From Caedimonas sp. (lineage in GTDB: Bacteria; Pseudomonadota; Alphaproteobacteria; Caedimonadales; Caedimonadaceae): a DNA stretch of 48,044 bases. Shown here piece after piece: positions 23,225 through 33,081 of the stretch. The DNA lies in NCBI GenBank assembly GCA_016794245.1, contig JAEUKR010000043.1:1-48044 (forward strand), read 5' to 3'. The notes under the pieces are model-generated. The model was given only the letters and a program-made list of their open reading frames with translations, ran no database searches and was not told where the DNA came from. Each line of letters begins with the position of its first letter. The stretch's first letter is position 1. A program made the translations under genes and the position numbers.

Positions 23225-25021
23225 TTAATATACCCTTGCTTTTGGAGGGATAACCTCTACATCGTCTGTCAGCGTACGCATATGTACAGGTCGATAGCTG
23301 ATCCTTACTTTTCCGTCAGAGTCCAACCAAATTATTGTATGTTTAAGCCAATTCCTGTCATCTCGTTCTGGGTAATCCTCGCGTGCGTGTCCTCCTCGGC
23401 TTTCCTTGCGGTCGAGGGCGGAATGCAATGTTACGACCGATTGTTGCAGCAAATTTTCAAACTCCAGAGCTTCCATCAGATCTGAATTCCAGATCAGAGA
23501 GCGATCAGACAGGCCGATATCTTTTGAGGCTTCCACGATCTTGTTCATCTTTTCAATCCCTTGCGCCAGAATATCTTGACGGCGAAAAACCGAGCAATGA
23601 GCCTGCATGATTTTTTGCATGTGAATGCGAATTTCTCCTGTCTTCAGGCTGCCGCTTGAATGACGAAGGGCATCAAATCGATCAAGCGTTTTCTCTCCCG
23701 CACTTTGAGGGAGAGAGCGAGGAGGCGTATTGGGCTTGAGAGTTTCAGCCGCTCTCAAAGCAGCGGCACGACCAAAAACGACAAGATCCAGAAGCGAATT
23801 CGTCCCCAGACGATTGGCGCCGTGTACGGAAACGCAAGCGGCTTCGCCAATCGCCATGAGTCCTGGCGCCACGGCTTCAGCGTTTCCCTTCGTTGGATTT
23901 ATCACCTCCGCATGAATATTGGTGGGAATCCCGCCCATGTTGTAATGGACGGTCGGCGCTACAGGGATGGGCTGTTTTGTGACGTCAACGCCGGCAAATA
24001 TTTTTGCCGTTTCGGAAATACCGGGAAGGCGTTCGTGAAGAAGTTTGGGGGGTAAATGTTCAAGATGCAGATAAGCATGATCTTTTGCAGGGCCTGCGCC
24101 TCTGCCTTCATTGATTTCGATCTGAATCGCGCGCGAGACGACATCACGGGATGCCAGATCTTTGGCATGAGGGGCATAACGCTCCATAAAGCGTTCTCCT
24201 TCCCCGTTGGTGAGATATCCGCCCTCTCCGCGCGCGCCTTCGCTGATCAGACAGCCCGCTCCATAGATTCCGGTAGGATGAAATTGGATGAATTCCATGT
24301 CTTGCAAGGGAATCCCCGCACGAAGCGCCATGGCGTTTCCGTCTCCTGTCGATGTATGGGCGCCGGTACAGGTGAAGAATGTCCTTCCGTGGCCCCCTGT
24401 AGCCAACACCACAAGATGCGCGGAGAAACGGTGCAGCGTTCCATCTTCCAGGCTCCACGCGATGACGCCTCGGCATGTGCCTTCCTCATCCATGATCAGG
24501 TCGAGGGCAAAATACTCGATAAAAAAGCGCGTTTTATGTTTAAGGGATTGTTGATAAAGGGTGTGCAGAATGGCATGTCCTGTACGATCTGCGGCGGCGC
24601 AGGCGCGCTGAGCCATGCTTTTTCCCTGCGCAATCGTATGTCCGCCAAATTGACGTTGATAAATCTTTCCCTCCGGTGTCCGCGAAAACGGGACGCCAAA
24701 GTGTTCCAGTTCGATGACAGCCTGAATAGCGTTGCGGCACATATACTCGATGGCGTCCTGATCGCCTAGCCAGTCCGACCCTTTGACCGTATCATACATA
24801 TGATAACGCCAATCGTCTCCGTCGCTCATATTGTTCAGGGCGGCGCTGATGCCGCCTTGCGCGGATACCGTATGGCTGCGGGTTGGAAAGACTTTAGTGA
24901 GGCAGGCTGTGCTTAATCCTGTCGCGCTCATGCCCAGAGCGGCGCGAAGCCCCGCGCCGCCAGCGCCAACGATCACAACGTCATAGGCGTGATCGATAAT
25001 GTCATAGGCTTTTTTCATCAT
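23225..25021 (-). CDS. sdhA: Succinate dehydrogenase flavoprotein subunit
   Basis: The catalytic subunit oxidises succinate to fumarate. The FAD-binding [18 protein letters not shown] is near the N-terminus, and the covalent-FAD histidine lies in [11 protein letters not shown]. Active-site blocks [20 protein letters not shown] and [20 protein letters not shown] are intact. 598 residues ending in PPKARVY, as usual. Start ATG 25021 ([14 protein letters not shown]). Sits between sdhD and sdhB. Confidence 0.97.
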   Translation of the reverse strand: MMKKAYDIIDHAYDVVIVGAGGAGLRAALGMSATGLSTACLTKVFPTRSHTVSAQGGISAALNNMSDGDDWRYHMYDTVKGSDWLGDQDAIEYMCRNAIQAVIELEHFGVPFSRTPEGKIYQRQFGGHTIAQGKSMAQRACAAADRTGHAILHTLYQQSLKHKTRFFIEYFALDLIMDEEGTCRGVIAWSLEDGTLHRFSAHLVVLATGGHGRTFFTCTGAHTSTGDGNAMALRAGIPLQDMEFIQFHPTGIYGAGCLISEGARGEGGYLTNGEGERFMERYAPHAKDLASRDVVSRAIQIEINEGRGAGPAKDHAYLHLEHLPPKLLHERLPGISETAKIFAGVDVTKQPIPVAPTVHYNMGGIPTNIHAEVINPTKGNAEAVAPGLMAIGEAACVSVHGANRLGTNSLLDLVVFGRAAALRAAETLKPNTPPRSLPQSAGEKTLDRFDALRHSSGSLKTGEIRIHMQKIMQAHCSVFRRQDILAQGIEKMNKIVEASKDIGLSDRSLIWNSDLMEALEFENLLQQSVVTLHSALDRKESRGGHAREDYPERDDRNWLKHTIIWLDSDGKVRISYRPVHMRTLTDDVEVIPPKARVY

Positions 25022-25090
25022 GATTTAAAATGAACTTCCCTTTCAAGTTGAAGCCTTTTCGAGATTTTCCTGAAACTTTTCCAAAATCTT

Positions 25091-25498
25091 TCAGACATGT
25101 TTAAATTGAATGATAAGCACTGACAAAACCCCCCAAACTCCTAAAACGAGAACGAGCGCTTTGACGCCCAGAATCAATATGATTTTGAGAGCATCACAGT
25201 GTACATAATCTTCAATCACGACCTGAAGACCCAATTGACCATGATACAGACTGGCGCCGATGAGCAGAATCATCAAAACGGTTTCACACGGGCATTGAAG
25301 ATAGGCGATAAAAGCGGCGTAGTCAGGGCCTGCATGGGGCAAGACACACCAGATAAACCACAATCCCAATGGGAAGAGGGCTATCGCTGTGGTGCGCTGT
25401 GCCCACCAGTGGGCTGTGCCGTTTTTAGCGCTTCCCAGGCCACGGACAATCCCAAGCGGCGTTTTCATCGACTTTGCGTGAGAATGTGAATATGACAT
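25091..25498 (-). CDS. sdhD: Succinate dehydrogenase membrane anchor subunit D
   Basis: A small three-helix anchor of complex II. KTPLGIVRGLGSAKNGTAHW is the typical start of alphaproteobacterial SdhD. The haem-ligand region ASLYHGQLGLQVVIEDYVH supplies His and the quinone-site Asp/Tyr. I chose ATG 25496-25498 (MSYSHSH), which has AAGAGG six bases upstream; ATG 25519 is an alternative whose ribosome site is too close. 135 residues. Lies between sdhC and sdhA. Confidence 0.9.
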   Translation of the reverse strand: MSYSHSHAKSMKTPLGIVRGLGSAKNGTAHWWAQRTTAIALFPLGLWFIWCVLPHAGPDYAAFIAYLQCPCETVLMILLIGASLYHGQLGLQVVIEDYVHCDALKIILILGVKALVLVLGVWGVLSVLIIQFKHV

Positions 25499-25543
25499 CT
25501 TAACCTCTTGTATCGCCATGACCTCTTTCTTATTTGATATTAT

Positions 25544-25918
25544 TTATACCATAAGCCAGGTCAATAAAGTAAGGATGGCTGAACTTCCGATGACCGCCCA
25601 CCCTGATTTGTAAACCGTTGCAAGGTCGAAGCCATACCCTGCGTCCCAGGCTAAATGCCGGATTCCGTTACAAAGGTGATAGAAAAAGCAATAACATAAG
25701 ACGAAAAGATAAAACTTGCCTAGCCAGTGCTGAGAAAGACTGTAGAAAATCTCGTATGCGTCTTTTCCTCCTGCAATAGTCGCCAGCCAAATGACCAGGA
25801 TAAAGGCGCCAGAGCACAAAACGATCCCCGTTATGCGATGGGAAATGGACAACACAGAAGTGATTTGGGGACGGTAAATTTGCAAATGAGGGGAAAGGGG
25901 ACGTTGTATTTTGTTCAT
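25544..25918 (-). CDS. sdhC: Succinate dehydrogenase cytochrome b556 subunit
   Basis: 124 residues with three predicted helices. RPLSPHLQIYRPQITSVLSI and SHRITGIVL match the SdhC opening (quinone-site Ser/Arg), and CFFYHLCNGIRHLAWDAG carries the haem-ligand His. First gene of the operon. A perfect 11-bp inverted repeat lies 32 bases upstream of its start (25950-25982). Confidence 0.95.
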   Translation of the reverse strand: MNKIQRPLSPHLQIYRPQITSVLSISHRITGIVLCSGAFILVIWLATIAGGKDAYEIFYSLSQHWLGKFYLFVLCYCFFYHLCNGIRHLAWDAGYGFDLATVYKSGWAVIGSSAILTLLTWLMV

Positions 25919-25949
25919 AAAAAACCTGTAAAAATTCCGTGTTTTTATT

Positions 25950-25982
25950 TTTTTAATCCTATAGTGGCGGAAGGATTAAAAA
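25950..25982. promoter_or_regulatory. Perfect 11-bp inverted repeat upstream of sdhC
   Basis: TTTTTAATCCT (25950-25960) and AGGATTAAAAA (25972-25982) separated by 11 bases. The position fits a regulatory site or 5'-leader hairpin of the sdhCDAB transcript; its T/A-rich ends could also serve as a terminator in either direction. The remaining gap to 26203 holds nothing else recognised. Confidence 0.4.
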
Positions 25983-26203
25983 GGCGCAAGAATTTTGTGA
26001 ACCTTCATAAGAAGGATGATCGAATACACTTCCATTTGTCATATTCTTCTAGATTTTATCTCATAGATATGTGGAAGTATATGCAGACTTGGAAAGGCAA
26101 GTGCTAAAAATTCTATCTTTCAAGCTTTCACTATAGTAAACTTCACCCATACTCTGAAGTGATGAAAAAAGTCCAACAAACAGTATCGAAAAGGAAAACA
26201 GGG

Positions 26204-26539
26204 ATGAAAAACACTCTCGTCGTAACAGCGCTTTTGATGACGTTTATGGTTTGGTCGCATTCGAGTCAAGCTGAGTCCAATTACAAGGGCAAGCTGAATT
26301 GCAAGAATGTGGAAACCCTCATCAACAGTATTCCAGATGGACGGGTGCGTGCGCTTTGTGATGAGTCCACGCGCCTCTGCATGGCTCAGGCTGCCTTGTC
26401 GGTGTTGCCTGTCGGGAATTCGCTGCGTGCTGAACTGGAAGCGAAATTGACGTCTTATCTTGATATGCAATTTGGCATCTGTGAATCAGGCTTCCTATCC
26501 TTTGTGCCGTCATTCTATCATGATAATCTAGCGCGCTAG
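26204..26539 (+). CDS. Small secreted cysteine-containing protein, unknown function
   Basis: 111 residues from ATG 26204 (MKNTLVVTALLMTFMVWSHS), a classical Sec signal peptide probably cut after SSQA. The mature part has four cysteines (LNCKN, LCDES, LCMAQ, GICES), enough for two disulfides, and an amphipathic alanine-rich middle. Upstream in-frame GTG 26159 and ATG 26162 would put charged residues before the signal and are less likely. I do not recognise a family. It stands alone before znuA. Confidence 0.6.
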   Translation: MKNTLVVTALLMTFMVWSHSSQAESNYKGKLNCKNVETLINSIPDGRVRALCDESTRLCMAQAALSVLPVGNSLRAELEAKLTSYLDMQFGICESGFLSFVPSFYHDNLAR

Positions 26540-26608
26540 ACTTGTTTTTCGACTTTGAAGTCAGGATAACATCGGGTACAGTAAGGAAAAAAATCAAGAA
26601 GGTTCTCG

Positions 26609-27553
26609 ATGTTATCTTTATTCATGCGATTCCTGCACTTATTTCTTTTCTCCGTTTCCTTTATATTCATATCGTTTGCCTCTCCTGTGTGGGCCTATAA
26701 AGTGGTTGCTTCGATTCCTCCCGTTGCGAGCCTCGTACGTGCGATTGCAGGAGAGTACGGCTCTGTTGACATCCTTGTTGATCATTCGACATCTCCTCAT
26801 ATGTATGCCTTGAAACCCAGTGATTTGCGCAAGATAGGTGCGGCTGATATTCTCTTCTGGATTGGCCCCGCCTATGAAGCTTTTCTTGTGAAAGCGCTGG
26901 AAAACCACGCCCAGAAAAGTGTGGCCCTTATGAAAGCGCCACACTTGCGGCTTTATCCCTTGCGTTTTTCGGATGAGCACGATCACGCGGGATGTCACGA
27001 TTGCGCGTCGATTTCTTCTTCGTTACCATCGCCTTCTTCTCTTTCGCTGGATGGTCATATATGGCTTGATCCTGACAATGGTATGCAAATGGCGCAAGAA
27101 ATTGCTGCCCGTTTAACGATCCTCGATCCTGACCATCGGCAAGACTATGAGCGTCGCTTGCAAAAGTTGAAAGAACGTTTGGAATACGTGAAGATGGAAA
27201 TTCAGGCCACCTTGCAGCCCTATGAAAATCAGGGTTTTCTGGTGTTCCATGACGGCTATCAGTATTTTGAAAAGGCCTTCCATCTGAAAGCAGGTCAGGC
27301 CATGACCCTGATTCCTGATGTCGCTCCCAGTGCAAAACGATTGTCTGCTCTTAAACGCCTTATTCAAAAGAGAAATGTTCAATGCCTTTTTGCCGAGTCG
27401 CAATTTCCGTCACGTCTGGTCAAAATGTTGTCTGAGGAGACCAAAATAAAAGTTGGTATGCTCGATCCTGTCGGAACCCCTGACCTTTCTTACGAAGATC
27501 TTTTGTTCTCGCTTATGAAGTCATTTTCAGCGTGCCTGAAAGAAAAATCATGA
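26609..27553 (+). CDS. znuA: Zinc ABC transporter substrate-binding protein (ZnuA-like)
   Basis: Periplasmic cluster-9 metal-binding protein that hands zinc to ZnuBC. The signal peptide runs to about residue 29 (SFASPVWA). [19 protein letters not shown], the ligand His in [36 protein letters not shown] and [12 protein letters not shown] follow the family. A short His/Cys loop ([11 protein letters not shown], about 122-132) is the metal-capturing loop and favours zinc over manganese. No znuB or znuC is adjacent. The stop overlaps the nadK start (ATGA). Confidence 0.9.
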   Translation: MLSLFMRFLHLFLFSVSFIFISFASPVWAYKVVASIPPVASLVRAIAGEYGSVDILVDHSTSPHMYALKPSDLRKIGAADILFWIGPAYEAFLVKALENHAQKSVALMKAPHLRLYPLRFSDEHDHAGCHDCASISSSLPSPSSLSLDGHIWLDPDNGMQMAQEIAARLTILDPDHRQDYERRLQKLKERLEYVKMEIQATLQPYENQGFLVFHDGYQYFEKAFHLKAGQAMTLIPDVAPSAKRLSALKRLIQKRNVQCLFAESQFPSRLVKMLSEETKIKVGMLDPVGTPDLSYEDLLFSLMKSFSACLKEKS

Positions 27554-28329
27554 TGCAGGCTTGGGATACCCCGCGTCTCGCCTTTGTCGCCGCTTCTTCC
27601 GAGCAGGCTCAGGAAGCGCGGCGTCTCATGGAACGTCTTTATCCTTGCGTGCCTTTGGAAGAGGCCGATGTGATCGTGGCGTTGGGAGGTGATGGTTTCT
27701 TGCTCCAGATACTGAAGTCAACAATGTCTCGACATATTCCCGTTTACGGTATGAATCTGGGCAGTGTTGGCTTTTTGATGAACCCATATCATACAAAAAA
27801 TCTTTATAAACGTCTTGAAAATGCTGTGAGCGTCAAACTTCATCCTCTCAGCATGTCCGCGCTTACCCAACAGGGCAAGCATGAGACAGTCCTTGCCTTA
27901 AATGAAGTCTCTTTGTTACGTGAAACCCATCAGGCGGCAAAAATTCAGGTGATGGTGGATCATATCATACGTTTGCCGGAATTGATATGCGATGGAATTC
28001 TCTTGTCTACCCCTGCCGGCAGTACCGCTTATAATCTTTCGGCACACGGTCCTATTATTCCTTTAAGTTCTGACTTGTTGGCGCTTACGCCGATTTCTCC
28101 TTTTCGTCCCCGGCGGTGGCGCGGCGCTTTGCTGCCCTTCACGTCACAGGTAAAATTTAAGGTGTTGGAAACGGAAAAGCGTCCCGTCAGCGCCGTTGCG
28201 GATTCTATGGAGGTGCGGGATGTTGCGGAAGTCGAGATTTATTTAGAAAAGTCTATCGAACTCACCCTTCTCTTCGATTCCGGTCACGCCCTTGAGGAGC
28301 GTATCTTGCGGGAGCAATTTTCTGTTTAG
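27550..28329 (+). CDS. nadK: NAD kinase
   Basis: Phosphorylates NAD to NADP. From ATG 27550 it has 259 residues; GGDGFLLQ is at 46-53 (catalytic Asp), the LNEVSLLRE block carries the NE motif, and [20 protein letters not shown] is the conserved substrate-binding stretch. The start overlaps the znuA stop by four bases, so the two are translationally coupled. An upstream GTG at 27532 is possible but less likely. Confidence 0.95.
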   Translation: MMQAWDTPRLAFVAASSEQAQEARRLMERLYPCVPLEEADVIVALGGDGFLLQILKSTMSRHIPVYGMNLGSVGFLMNPYHTKNLYKRLENAVSVKLHPLSMSALTQQGKHETVLALNEVSLLRETHQAAKIQVMVDHIIRLPELICDGILLSTPAGSTAYNLSAHGPIIPLSSDLLALTPISPFRPRRWRGALLPFTSQVKFKVLETEKRPVSAVADSMEVRDVAEVEIYLEKSIELTLLFDSGHALEERILREQFSV

Positions 28330-28339
28330 AAGTCAATAG

Positions 28340-28393
28340 ACTTCATTTCATCAGCAGATATGGCGCGTGGATTTTTAGGCAAAGGCACGCGCC
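28340..28393 (+). repeat. Family B repeat, copy 1 with strong hairpin
   Basis: ACTTCATTTCATCAGCAGAT, ATGGCGCGTGGATTTTTAGG, CAAAGGCACGCGCC. GGCGCGTG (28362-28369) pairs perfectly with CACGCGCC (28386-28393). It lies between convergent nadK and rpoD and may serve as a transcription stop or 3'-end hairpin for both. A second short hairpin GAAGTC-AATA-GACTTC overlaps its left edge. Confidence 0.65.
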
Positions 28394-28438
28394 CGATAGT
28401 AACCAGATCATTAAGAAATCAGGGAAAAACTTTCACGA

Positions 28439-30448
28439 TCATGAATCCAGAAAGCTCCTGAGTTTCCGCGAACGGCTGGGATGCTTGAGTTTGCGTAACG
28501 CTTTGGCTTCGATCTGGCGAATGCGTTCACGGGTGACCGAAAACTGTTGCCCCACTTCTTCAAGGGTATGATCTGTATTCATCCCAATGCCGAAGCGCAT
28601 TCGCAGAACCCTTTCTTCACGCGGCGTAAGACTTGCGAGAACTCGTGTCGTCGTCTCGCGCAAATTTGAATTCACCGCCGCATCCATAGGCAGGACAGCA
28701 TTCTTGTCCTCGATAAAATCACCCAACGATCCGTCTTCTTCATCCCCGATCGGTGTTTCGAGACTGATAGGCTCTTTCGCGATTTTCATGACCTTGCGAA
28801 CTTTATCCACGGGCATTGCCAGTTTTTCAGCCAGTTCCTCAGGCGTTGGCTCACGGCCAATTTCGTGCAGCATCTGGCGCGACGTTCGAATGAGTTTATT
28901 GATTGTCTCAATCATATGGACAGGAATACGAATAGTCCTTGCCTGATCCGCAATGGAACGGGTAATCGCCTGGCGAATCCACCATGTCGCATAGGTTGAA
29001 AACTTGTATCCCCGGCGATATTCAAATTTTTCTACCGCTTTCATAAGACCAATATTCCCTTCCTGAATCAAATCAAGAAATTGAAGTCCCCGGTTGGTGT
29101 ATTTTTTGGCGATCGAGATCACAAGCCGCAAGTTGGCTTCGATCATTTCTTTTTTTGCCTTACGGGTTTGACGATCGCCGCGTTGGACATCGGCAACAAT
29201 GCGGCGGAACTCGCTGATATTAAGTCCCGATTCAACTGAAATGTCAGCAATTTGAGCACGGATTTGTCGCACCTCGGCTTCATGGGAAGAAAGAAATTTT
29301 GCCCATCCTTTCTTGTCTAGTTTTGTAATTTGGGTAAACCAGTCAGGATCCAATTCATGTCCATAATATTGTTTAAGGAAGTCTTCACGTTTAATTCCAG
29401 CGTCCATCGCATGGCGCAGAACTTGTCCCTCAAGCGTTGTAAGCTTGCGGTTGAGGTGATAAAGATGTTCCACCAATTGATCAATACGTATGGAATTCAG
29501 GTGTATTTCACCCATGAGATCCACAAGCTGCATCTTTAGATCCCTATAGGTTTTATCGTCTTCTGCTGAAAGTTGCTTCCCTTCCTGGGCAAGCTCCAGA
29601 CGCTTGATTTGAAGCGCGTGGAATTCATCATAAGTCATTGCAATTTTGTCGAATATCTCAAGAACTTGATATTTCACGGACAGTTCAAGAGCCGAGGCTG
29701 CCTCTGTATCTTTATCTTCCATACTGGTGGCATCGGCAGGGACAGGCTGATTTGACGATCCTTCTTCCTTTTCGTCATAGTCATCTTCAGCCGTATCTTG
29801 TTCTTCCTTTTGTTGTTGTTCGGCTTCTTCTGTTTCTTCTTCCTCTTCTTCTTCGATCTCTGAAGATTCTTCACTTGTCGTGGGGTCATCGAAGTCAATG
29901 ATATCGCGTAACGTTAACTGGTTTTCACGTAAAGCATCGCGCCACGAGATAATCGCATGGATTGTCAGCGGACTTTCAAAGATGGCTTCGATCATTTTAA
30001 GCCGGCCTTCTTCAATGCGCTTGGCGATCGCAATTTCTCCTTCGCGAGAGAGAAGCTCTACACGTCCCATTTCGCGTAAGTACATACGTACCGGATCATC
30101 TGTGCGACCCGCATCAGCAGGAATTCCTTCATCAGTGTTTTCCGGATCTGGTTCCTTGATATCCGTGTTTTCTTCCGTCCCTGTAAGTTCCTGTGTTTCT
30201 TCTTCCATTTCATCGCTGTCGACGATCGTGATCCCCAGGTCCGATAAAGCGGCCATGGCATCTTCGATTTGTTCAGAGGATGTCTCTTCCTGGGGCAGAA
30301 GATCGTTTAACTGGTCATAGGTGACATACCCTTTATCTTTGCCGCGAGAAATCAGCTTTTTCATCGCGATTTTAAAATCTGCCTTGTAAGTTTCGGTTGT
30401 TTGTTCATCGTTTGTCATCTCAGGGGATTTTGCTGAATCTACGCTCAC
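28439..30448 (-). CDS. rpoD: RNA polymerase primary sigma factor (sigma-70)
   Basis: Housekeeping sigma factor, 669 residues. Region 1.1 is at the start ([20 protein letters not shown]), region 1.2 at [20 protein letters not shown], region 2 at [20 protein letters not shown] and [20 protein letters not shown], region 4.2 at [20 protein letters not shown]. The non-conserved region contains a very acidic run (about residues 190-235). The start is GTG 30446-30448 with AAAGGA seven bases upstream. It lies 16 bases after dnaG on the reverse strand, the widespread dnaG-rpoD operon. Confidence 0.98.
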   Translation of the reverse strand: MSVDSAKSPEMTNDEQTTETYKADFKIAMKKLISRGKDKGYVTYDQLNDLLPQEETSSEQIEDAMAALSDLGITIVDSDEMEEETQELTGTEENTDIKEPDPENTDEGIPADAGRTDDPVRMYLREMGRVELLSREGEIAIAKRIEEGRLKMIEAIFESPLTIHAIISWRDALRENQLTLRDIIDFDDPTTSEESSEIEEEEEEETEEAEQQQKEEQDTAEDDYDEKEEGSSNQPVPADATSMEDKDTEAASALELSVKYQVLEIFDKIAMTYDEFHALQIKRLELAQEGKQLSAEDDKTYRDLKMQLVDLMGEIHLNSIRIDQLVEHLYHLNRKLTTLEGQVLRHAMDAGIKREDFLKQYYGHELDPDWFTQITKLDKKGWAKFLSSHEAEVRQIRAQIADISVESGLNISEFRRIVADVQRGDRQTRKAKKEMIEANLRLVISIAKKYTNRGLQFLDLIQEGNIGLMKAVEKFEYRRGYKFSTYATWWIRQAITRSIADQARTIRIPVHMIETINKLIRTSRQMLHEIGREPTPEELAEKLAMPVDKVRKVMKIAKEPISLETPIGDEEDGSLGDFIEDKNAVLPMDAAVNSNLRETTTRVLASLTPREERVLRMRFGIGMNTDHTLEEVGQQFSVTRERIRQIEAKALRKLKHPSRSRKLRSFLDS

Positions 30449-30464
30449 AATCTTGTCCTTTCAA

Positions 30465-32231
30465 TCAGTTATGTATATCGCGCCTCATCATCGCTTGAAG
30501 AAGAGGGGAAAGAGAATGCTTAAACCGTTCATCTATATTTTTAGTGCGCTCGGTAATTTTTTTTAAATTTTGTAAATGGCTATAGACTTCAAGCCATCCT
30601 TGACGCACATATTCAATATCTGTTCCGGGACGTGCAAATGAAGCATGTCGATAAATGTCCTCACATAAAATATCATTTAATAATTCTGTAAAACCATCAC
30701 TATACAAATAGTGATACAAAAGGCTAGCATCAAGAGTTGAATTTTCATTTATTTTTAAAATTATGTCATCGCGCAGGTGTCGCAAGCTTTCAAGGTTTAT
30801 ATCCAGCTCCAGGAAGTATTCATAATATTCTTCAATAAGTTGAGGGTAATTTAAAAGTCCTGCGAACAGGATTTTTTGTTGAATATAGACAGGATCGAAA
30901 TTAGGCTTTACCTGGGCAGGAGAGATCATGTTGTTTTGAATCTTTTTCCCCGTTCCTCTTCGTTTGTGAGAATGAAAAAATTCAAACAGTCGATTTCTAA
31001 AAGTTTCTCGATAGGTATTGCGAAGTAGGGGATCCTTGATTTCCTGAACCAGGCTCATGAGTGTTTTCTCGAATTTGGCGCGATCTTCAGGGGTTTTTAA
31101 AGGGGTTGCCTTAAGTGTTTGATGCCATAAGAGATCTGCCAGGGGCGTTGGATTCTCAAAAATATCCTTCAGTCGGCTTAAAGAACCGCCTCGAATCAAA
31201 CTGTCCGGATCCTCTCCTTCAGGCAAATGGACATATTGTAAAGAGTACCCCGCTTTCAGGATGGGTAAAACGCGTTCGGCTGTTCGCAAGGCTGCCTTTT
31301 GCCCCGGCGCGTCGCCATCAAAGCACAGAACAGGGGTGGGGGTCAAATTCCACAGAAGCGTCATTTGGTTCTCTGTCAAGGCGGTTCCCAAAGGAGCCAC
31401 GGCGTATTCGATCCCTGCCTGATGAAGGGCGATGACATCCATGTATCCTTCGCACACGACAACGCGCTGGGCTTCTTGAGCAGGGCGGCGCGCCAGATGG
31501 TACCCATACAGAATGGATCCCTTGTGGAAAACATCCGTTTCGGGCGAATTAAGATACTTTGGGTCACCGCTCCCCAGAAGACGTCCTCCGAAGGCGATGA
31601 TACGCCCTTGACGATCCCAGACAGGAAACATCAGGCGATGGCGAAAACGGTCATAAGTGTATGATTCTTCCTGATTTTTAGATAAAAGACCTGCCTCCAG
31701 CAAGCGTTGTTCCGAATGTCCTCGCGCCAGGAGGTATGTTTTGAGCGCATTGTTGTCCGGTGCAAATCCGAGTCGAAACCTTTCGCGGGTTTCAGGTTGA
31801 ATGCAGCGCCGATCAAGATATTTCCGAGCCTCTTGTCCCTGGTTCGATCTCAGGACGGACTGAAAAAAACTTGCGGCTTCTTCAAGCGTATCATACACAT
31901 CTTTGATCTTTTGGACTGTTTCTTTTGAGGTAAAAGAAGAGGGCGGGGGCGACATCCCCGCGAGTGGCGCCAGTTTCTCGACAGCTTCTGTAAACGTCAT
32001 ATTTTCTGAAAGCTGGATGAAAGTGATGGCATCCCCATGGGCGCCGCATCCAAAACAGTGATAGTTTCCTTGCGCGTCATTGACGGTGAAGGAGGGTGTT
32101 TTTTCGCTGTGAAAAGGACAAAGACCGGACATATAGCGTCCCTTGCGTTTCAGTCTGACGCGCGTGCCGATGATCGAGCTAAGTTGTAAGCGAGATTTTA
32201 GTTGATCTAAAAACTCGGAGGAGATGGCCAT
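30465..32231 (-). CDS. dnaG: DNA primase
   Basis: Makes RNA primers at the replication fork. The zinc site is C38, H41, C59, C62 (LCPFHSEKTPSF...YHCFGCG). The RNA polymerase/TOPRIM domain includes EGYMDVIALHQAG and the FDGDAPGQKAALR metal motif. The C-terminal third, which binds DnaB, is divergent. 588 residues, ATG start. Second gene of a PCu(A)C-dnaG-rpoD reverse-strand run, 18 bases after the copper chaperone gene. Confidence 0.97.
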   Translation of the reverse strand: MAISSEFLDQLKSRLQLSSIIGTRVRLKRKGRYMSGLCPFHSEKTPSFTVNDAQGNYHCFGCGAHGDAITFIQLSENMTFTEAVEKLAPLAGMSPPPSSFTSKETVQKIKDVYDTLEEAASFFQSVLRSNQGQEARKYLDRRCIQPETRERFRLGFAPDNNALKTYLLARGHSEQRLLEAGLLSKNQEESYTYDRFRHRLMFPVWDRQGRIIAFGGRLLGSGDPKYLNSPETDVFHKGSILYGYHLARRPAQEAQRVVVCEGYMDVIALHQAGIEYAVAPLGTALTENQMTLLWNLTPTPVLCFDGDAPGQKAALRTAERVLPILKAGYSLQYVHLPEGEDPDSLIRGGSLSRLKDIFENPTPLADLLWHQTLKATPLKTPEDRAKFEKTLMSLVQEIKDPLLRNTYRETFRNRLFEFFHSHKRRGTGKKIQNNMISPAQVKPNFDPVYIQQKILFAGLLNYPQLIEEYYEYFLELDINLESLRHLRDDIILKINENSTLDASLLYHYLYSDGFTELLNDILCEDIYRHASFARPGTDIEYVRQGWLEVYSHLQNLKKITERTKNIDERFKHSLSPLLQAMMRRDIHN

Positions 32232-32249
32232 CCTGATATGTCTATCCTT

Positions 32250-32795
32250 TCAGCGGATTTCTTTCCTGCCTTGACGCTGATTTTGACTCTGGCGGACGAA
32301 AGAAGCGCTATCATCCTTTTTGGGGACGCTGGCTGAGCGCACCTGGGCTTGTATGGTCATGGGACCCGCTTTGTCGAACCTTAGTTCCAAAGTGACTTTA
32401 TCGCCATCCTTGAGAGGATGGTTTAATTTCATAAGCATCAAGTGCATTCCTCCTGGTTTTAAAACGGTCGAGGATTCCGCAGGGATATCGATCGCTTCGA
32501 CGTGGCTCATGCGGAAAAAGCCGCGAATTTTTTCGATTCGATGGAGTTCAACGCGTTCGCAAGCCGCTGTCTGGGCGCTCATCAATCTGTCAAGGGTGCT
32601 GCCTGTGTTGTCAATCACCATGTAAGCCGCGCTGTTCTCGACGCGGCTGGGTCGAACCCAAGCGTCTTTTATGGTGATCGTGTCATTTTTAGCGCTTGCG
32701 ATGCTTTCAGCGCCAGCCATGAAAGAGCAGGCAATGATGAAAGAGCAAGGAATCATAAGAAGATCGCTGAATTTCTTTAAAAATATAGCTGCCAT
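32250..32795 (-). CDS. PCu(A)C-type periplasmic copper chaperone
   Basis: Delivers Cu(I) to cytochrome oxidase. From ATG 32793-32795 it has 181 residues with a signal peptide ending around AESIASA. The beta-barrel domain shows IKDAWVRPS, AAYMVIDN and the ligand set ELHRI...FFRMSHV...GGMHLMLM. The usual upstream ligand His-Met pair is here H-R, so one methionine ligand may be missing. The C-terminus is a charged tail. The frame continues to 32843, but that part is a family A remnant with no ribosome site; the chosen ATG has AAAGGA. Confidence 0.82.
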   Translation of the reverse strand: MAAIFLKKFSDLLMIPCSFIIACSFMAGAESIASAKNDTITIKDAWVRPSRVENSAAYMVIDNTGSTLDRLMSAQTAACERVELHRIEKIRGFFRMSHVEAIDIPAESSTVLKPGGMHLMLMKLNHPLKDGDKVTLELRFDKAGPMTIQAQVRSASVPKKDDSASFVRQSQNQRQGRKEIR

Positions 32796-32810
32796 TATTT
32801 CGGTCCTTTT

Positions 32811-32835
32811 ATACCCTTTGTCTTTACGAATCTGT
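32811..32835 (+). repeat. Family A repeat, left-end remnant
   Basis: ATACCCTTTGTCTTTACGAA resembles the family A left end and lies just upstream of the copper chaperone start codon. Single-end match, so weak. Confidence 0.35.
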
Positions 32836-32892
32836 TTTTTCAAATCACCTTACCTTATACAGTACTTATATGTAAGAGAAAATCATTCTTGG

Positions 32893-32931
32893 GTATCCTT
32901 CGTCTTTCAAAATTTGAAATCATTTGAGTAG
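32893..32931 (+). repeat. Family A repeat, about 39-bp end-only remnant
   Basis: TATCCTTCGTCTTTCAAAAT joined to TTGAAATCATTTGAGTA: both ends with no middle, like the forms at 15571 and 20982. It lies between divergent PCu(A)C and hppA. The remaining leader of hppA (32932-33081) shows only its AGGGGG ribosome site. Confidence 0.6.
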
Positions 32932-33081
32932 ATAAAGATCTTGGGAAGATTAAATTTTATCGTGGATTGTTGCAACTCTTTCCTTCATCTGGCAGAGTAA
33001 GCCTGAAGGTTATTTCCTCGTTTCTTCGCCAGTAAGGGGATAGCCGCCAGAATAACGATAAATCTTTTTTAGGGGGAAAAC

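Noticed and set aside
23225-23250. ATACCCTTGCTTTTGGAGGG resembles the family A left end
   Set aside because: It encodes the conserved C-terminus of SdhA (PPKARVY) and has no further match to the repeat, so the likeness is coincidental.
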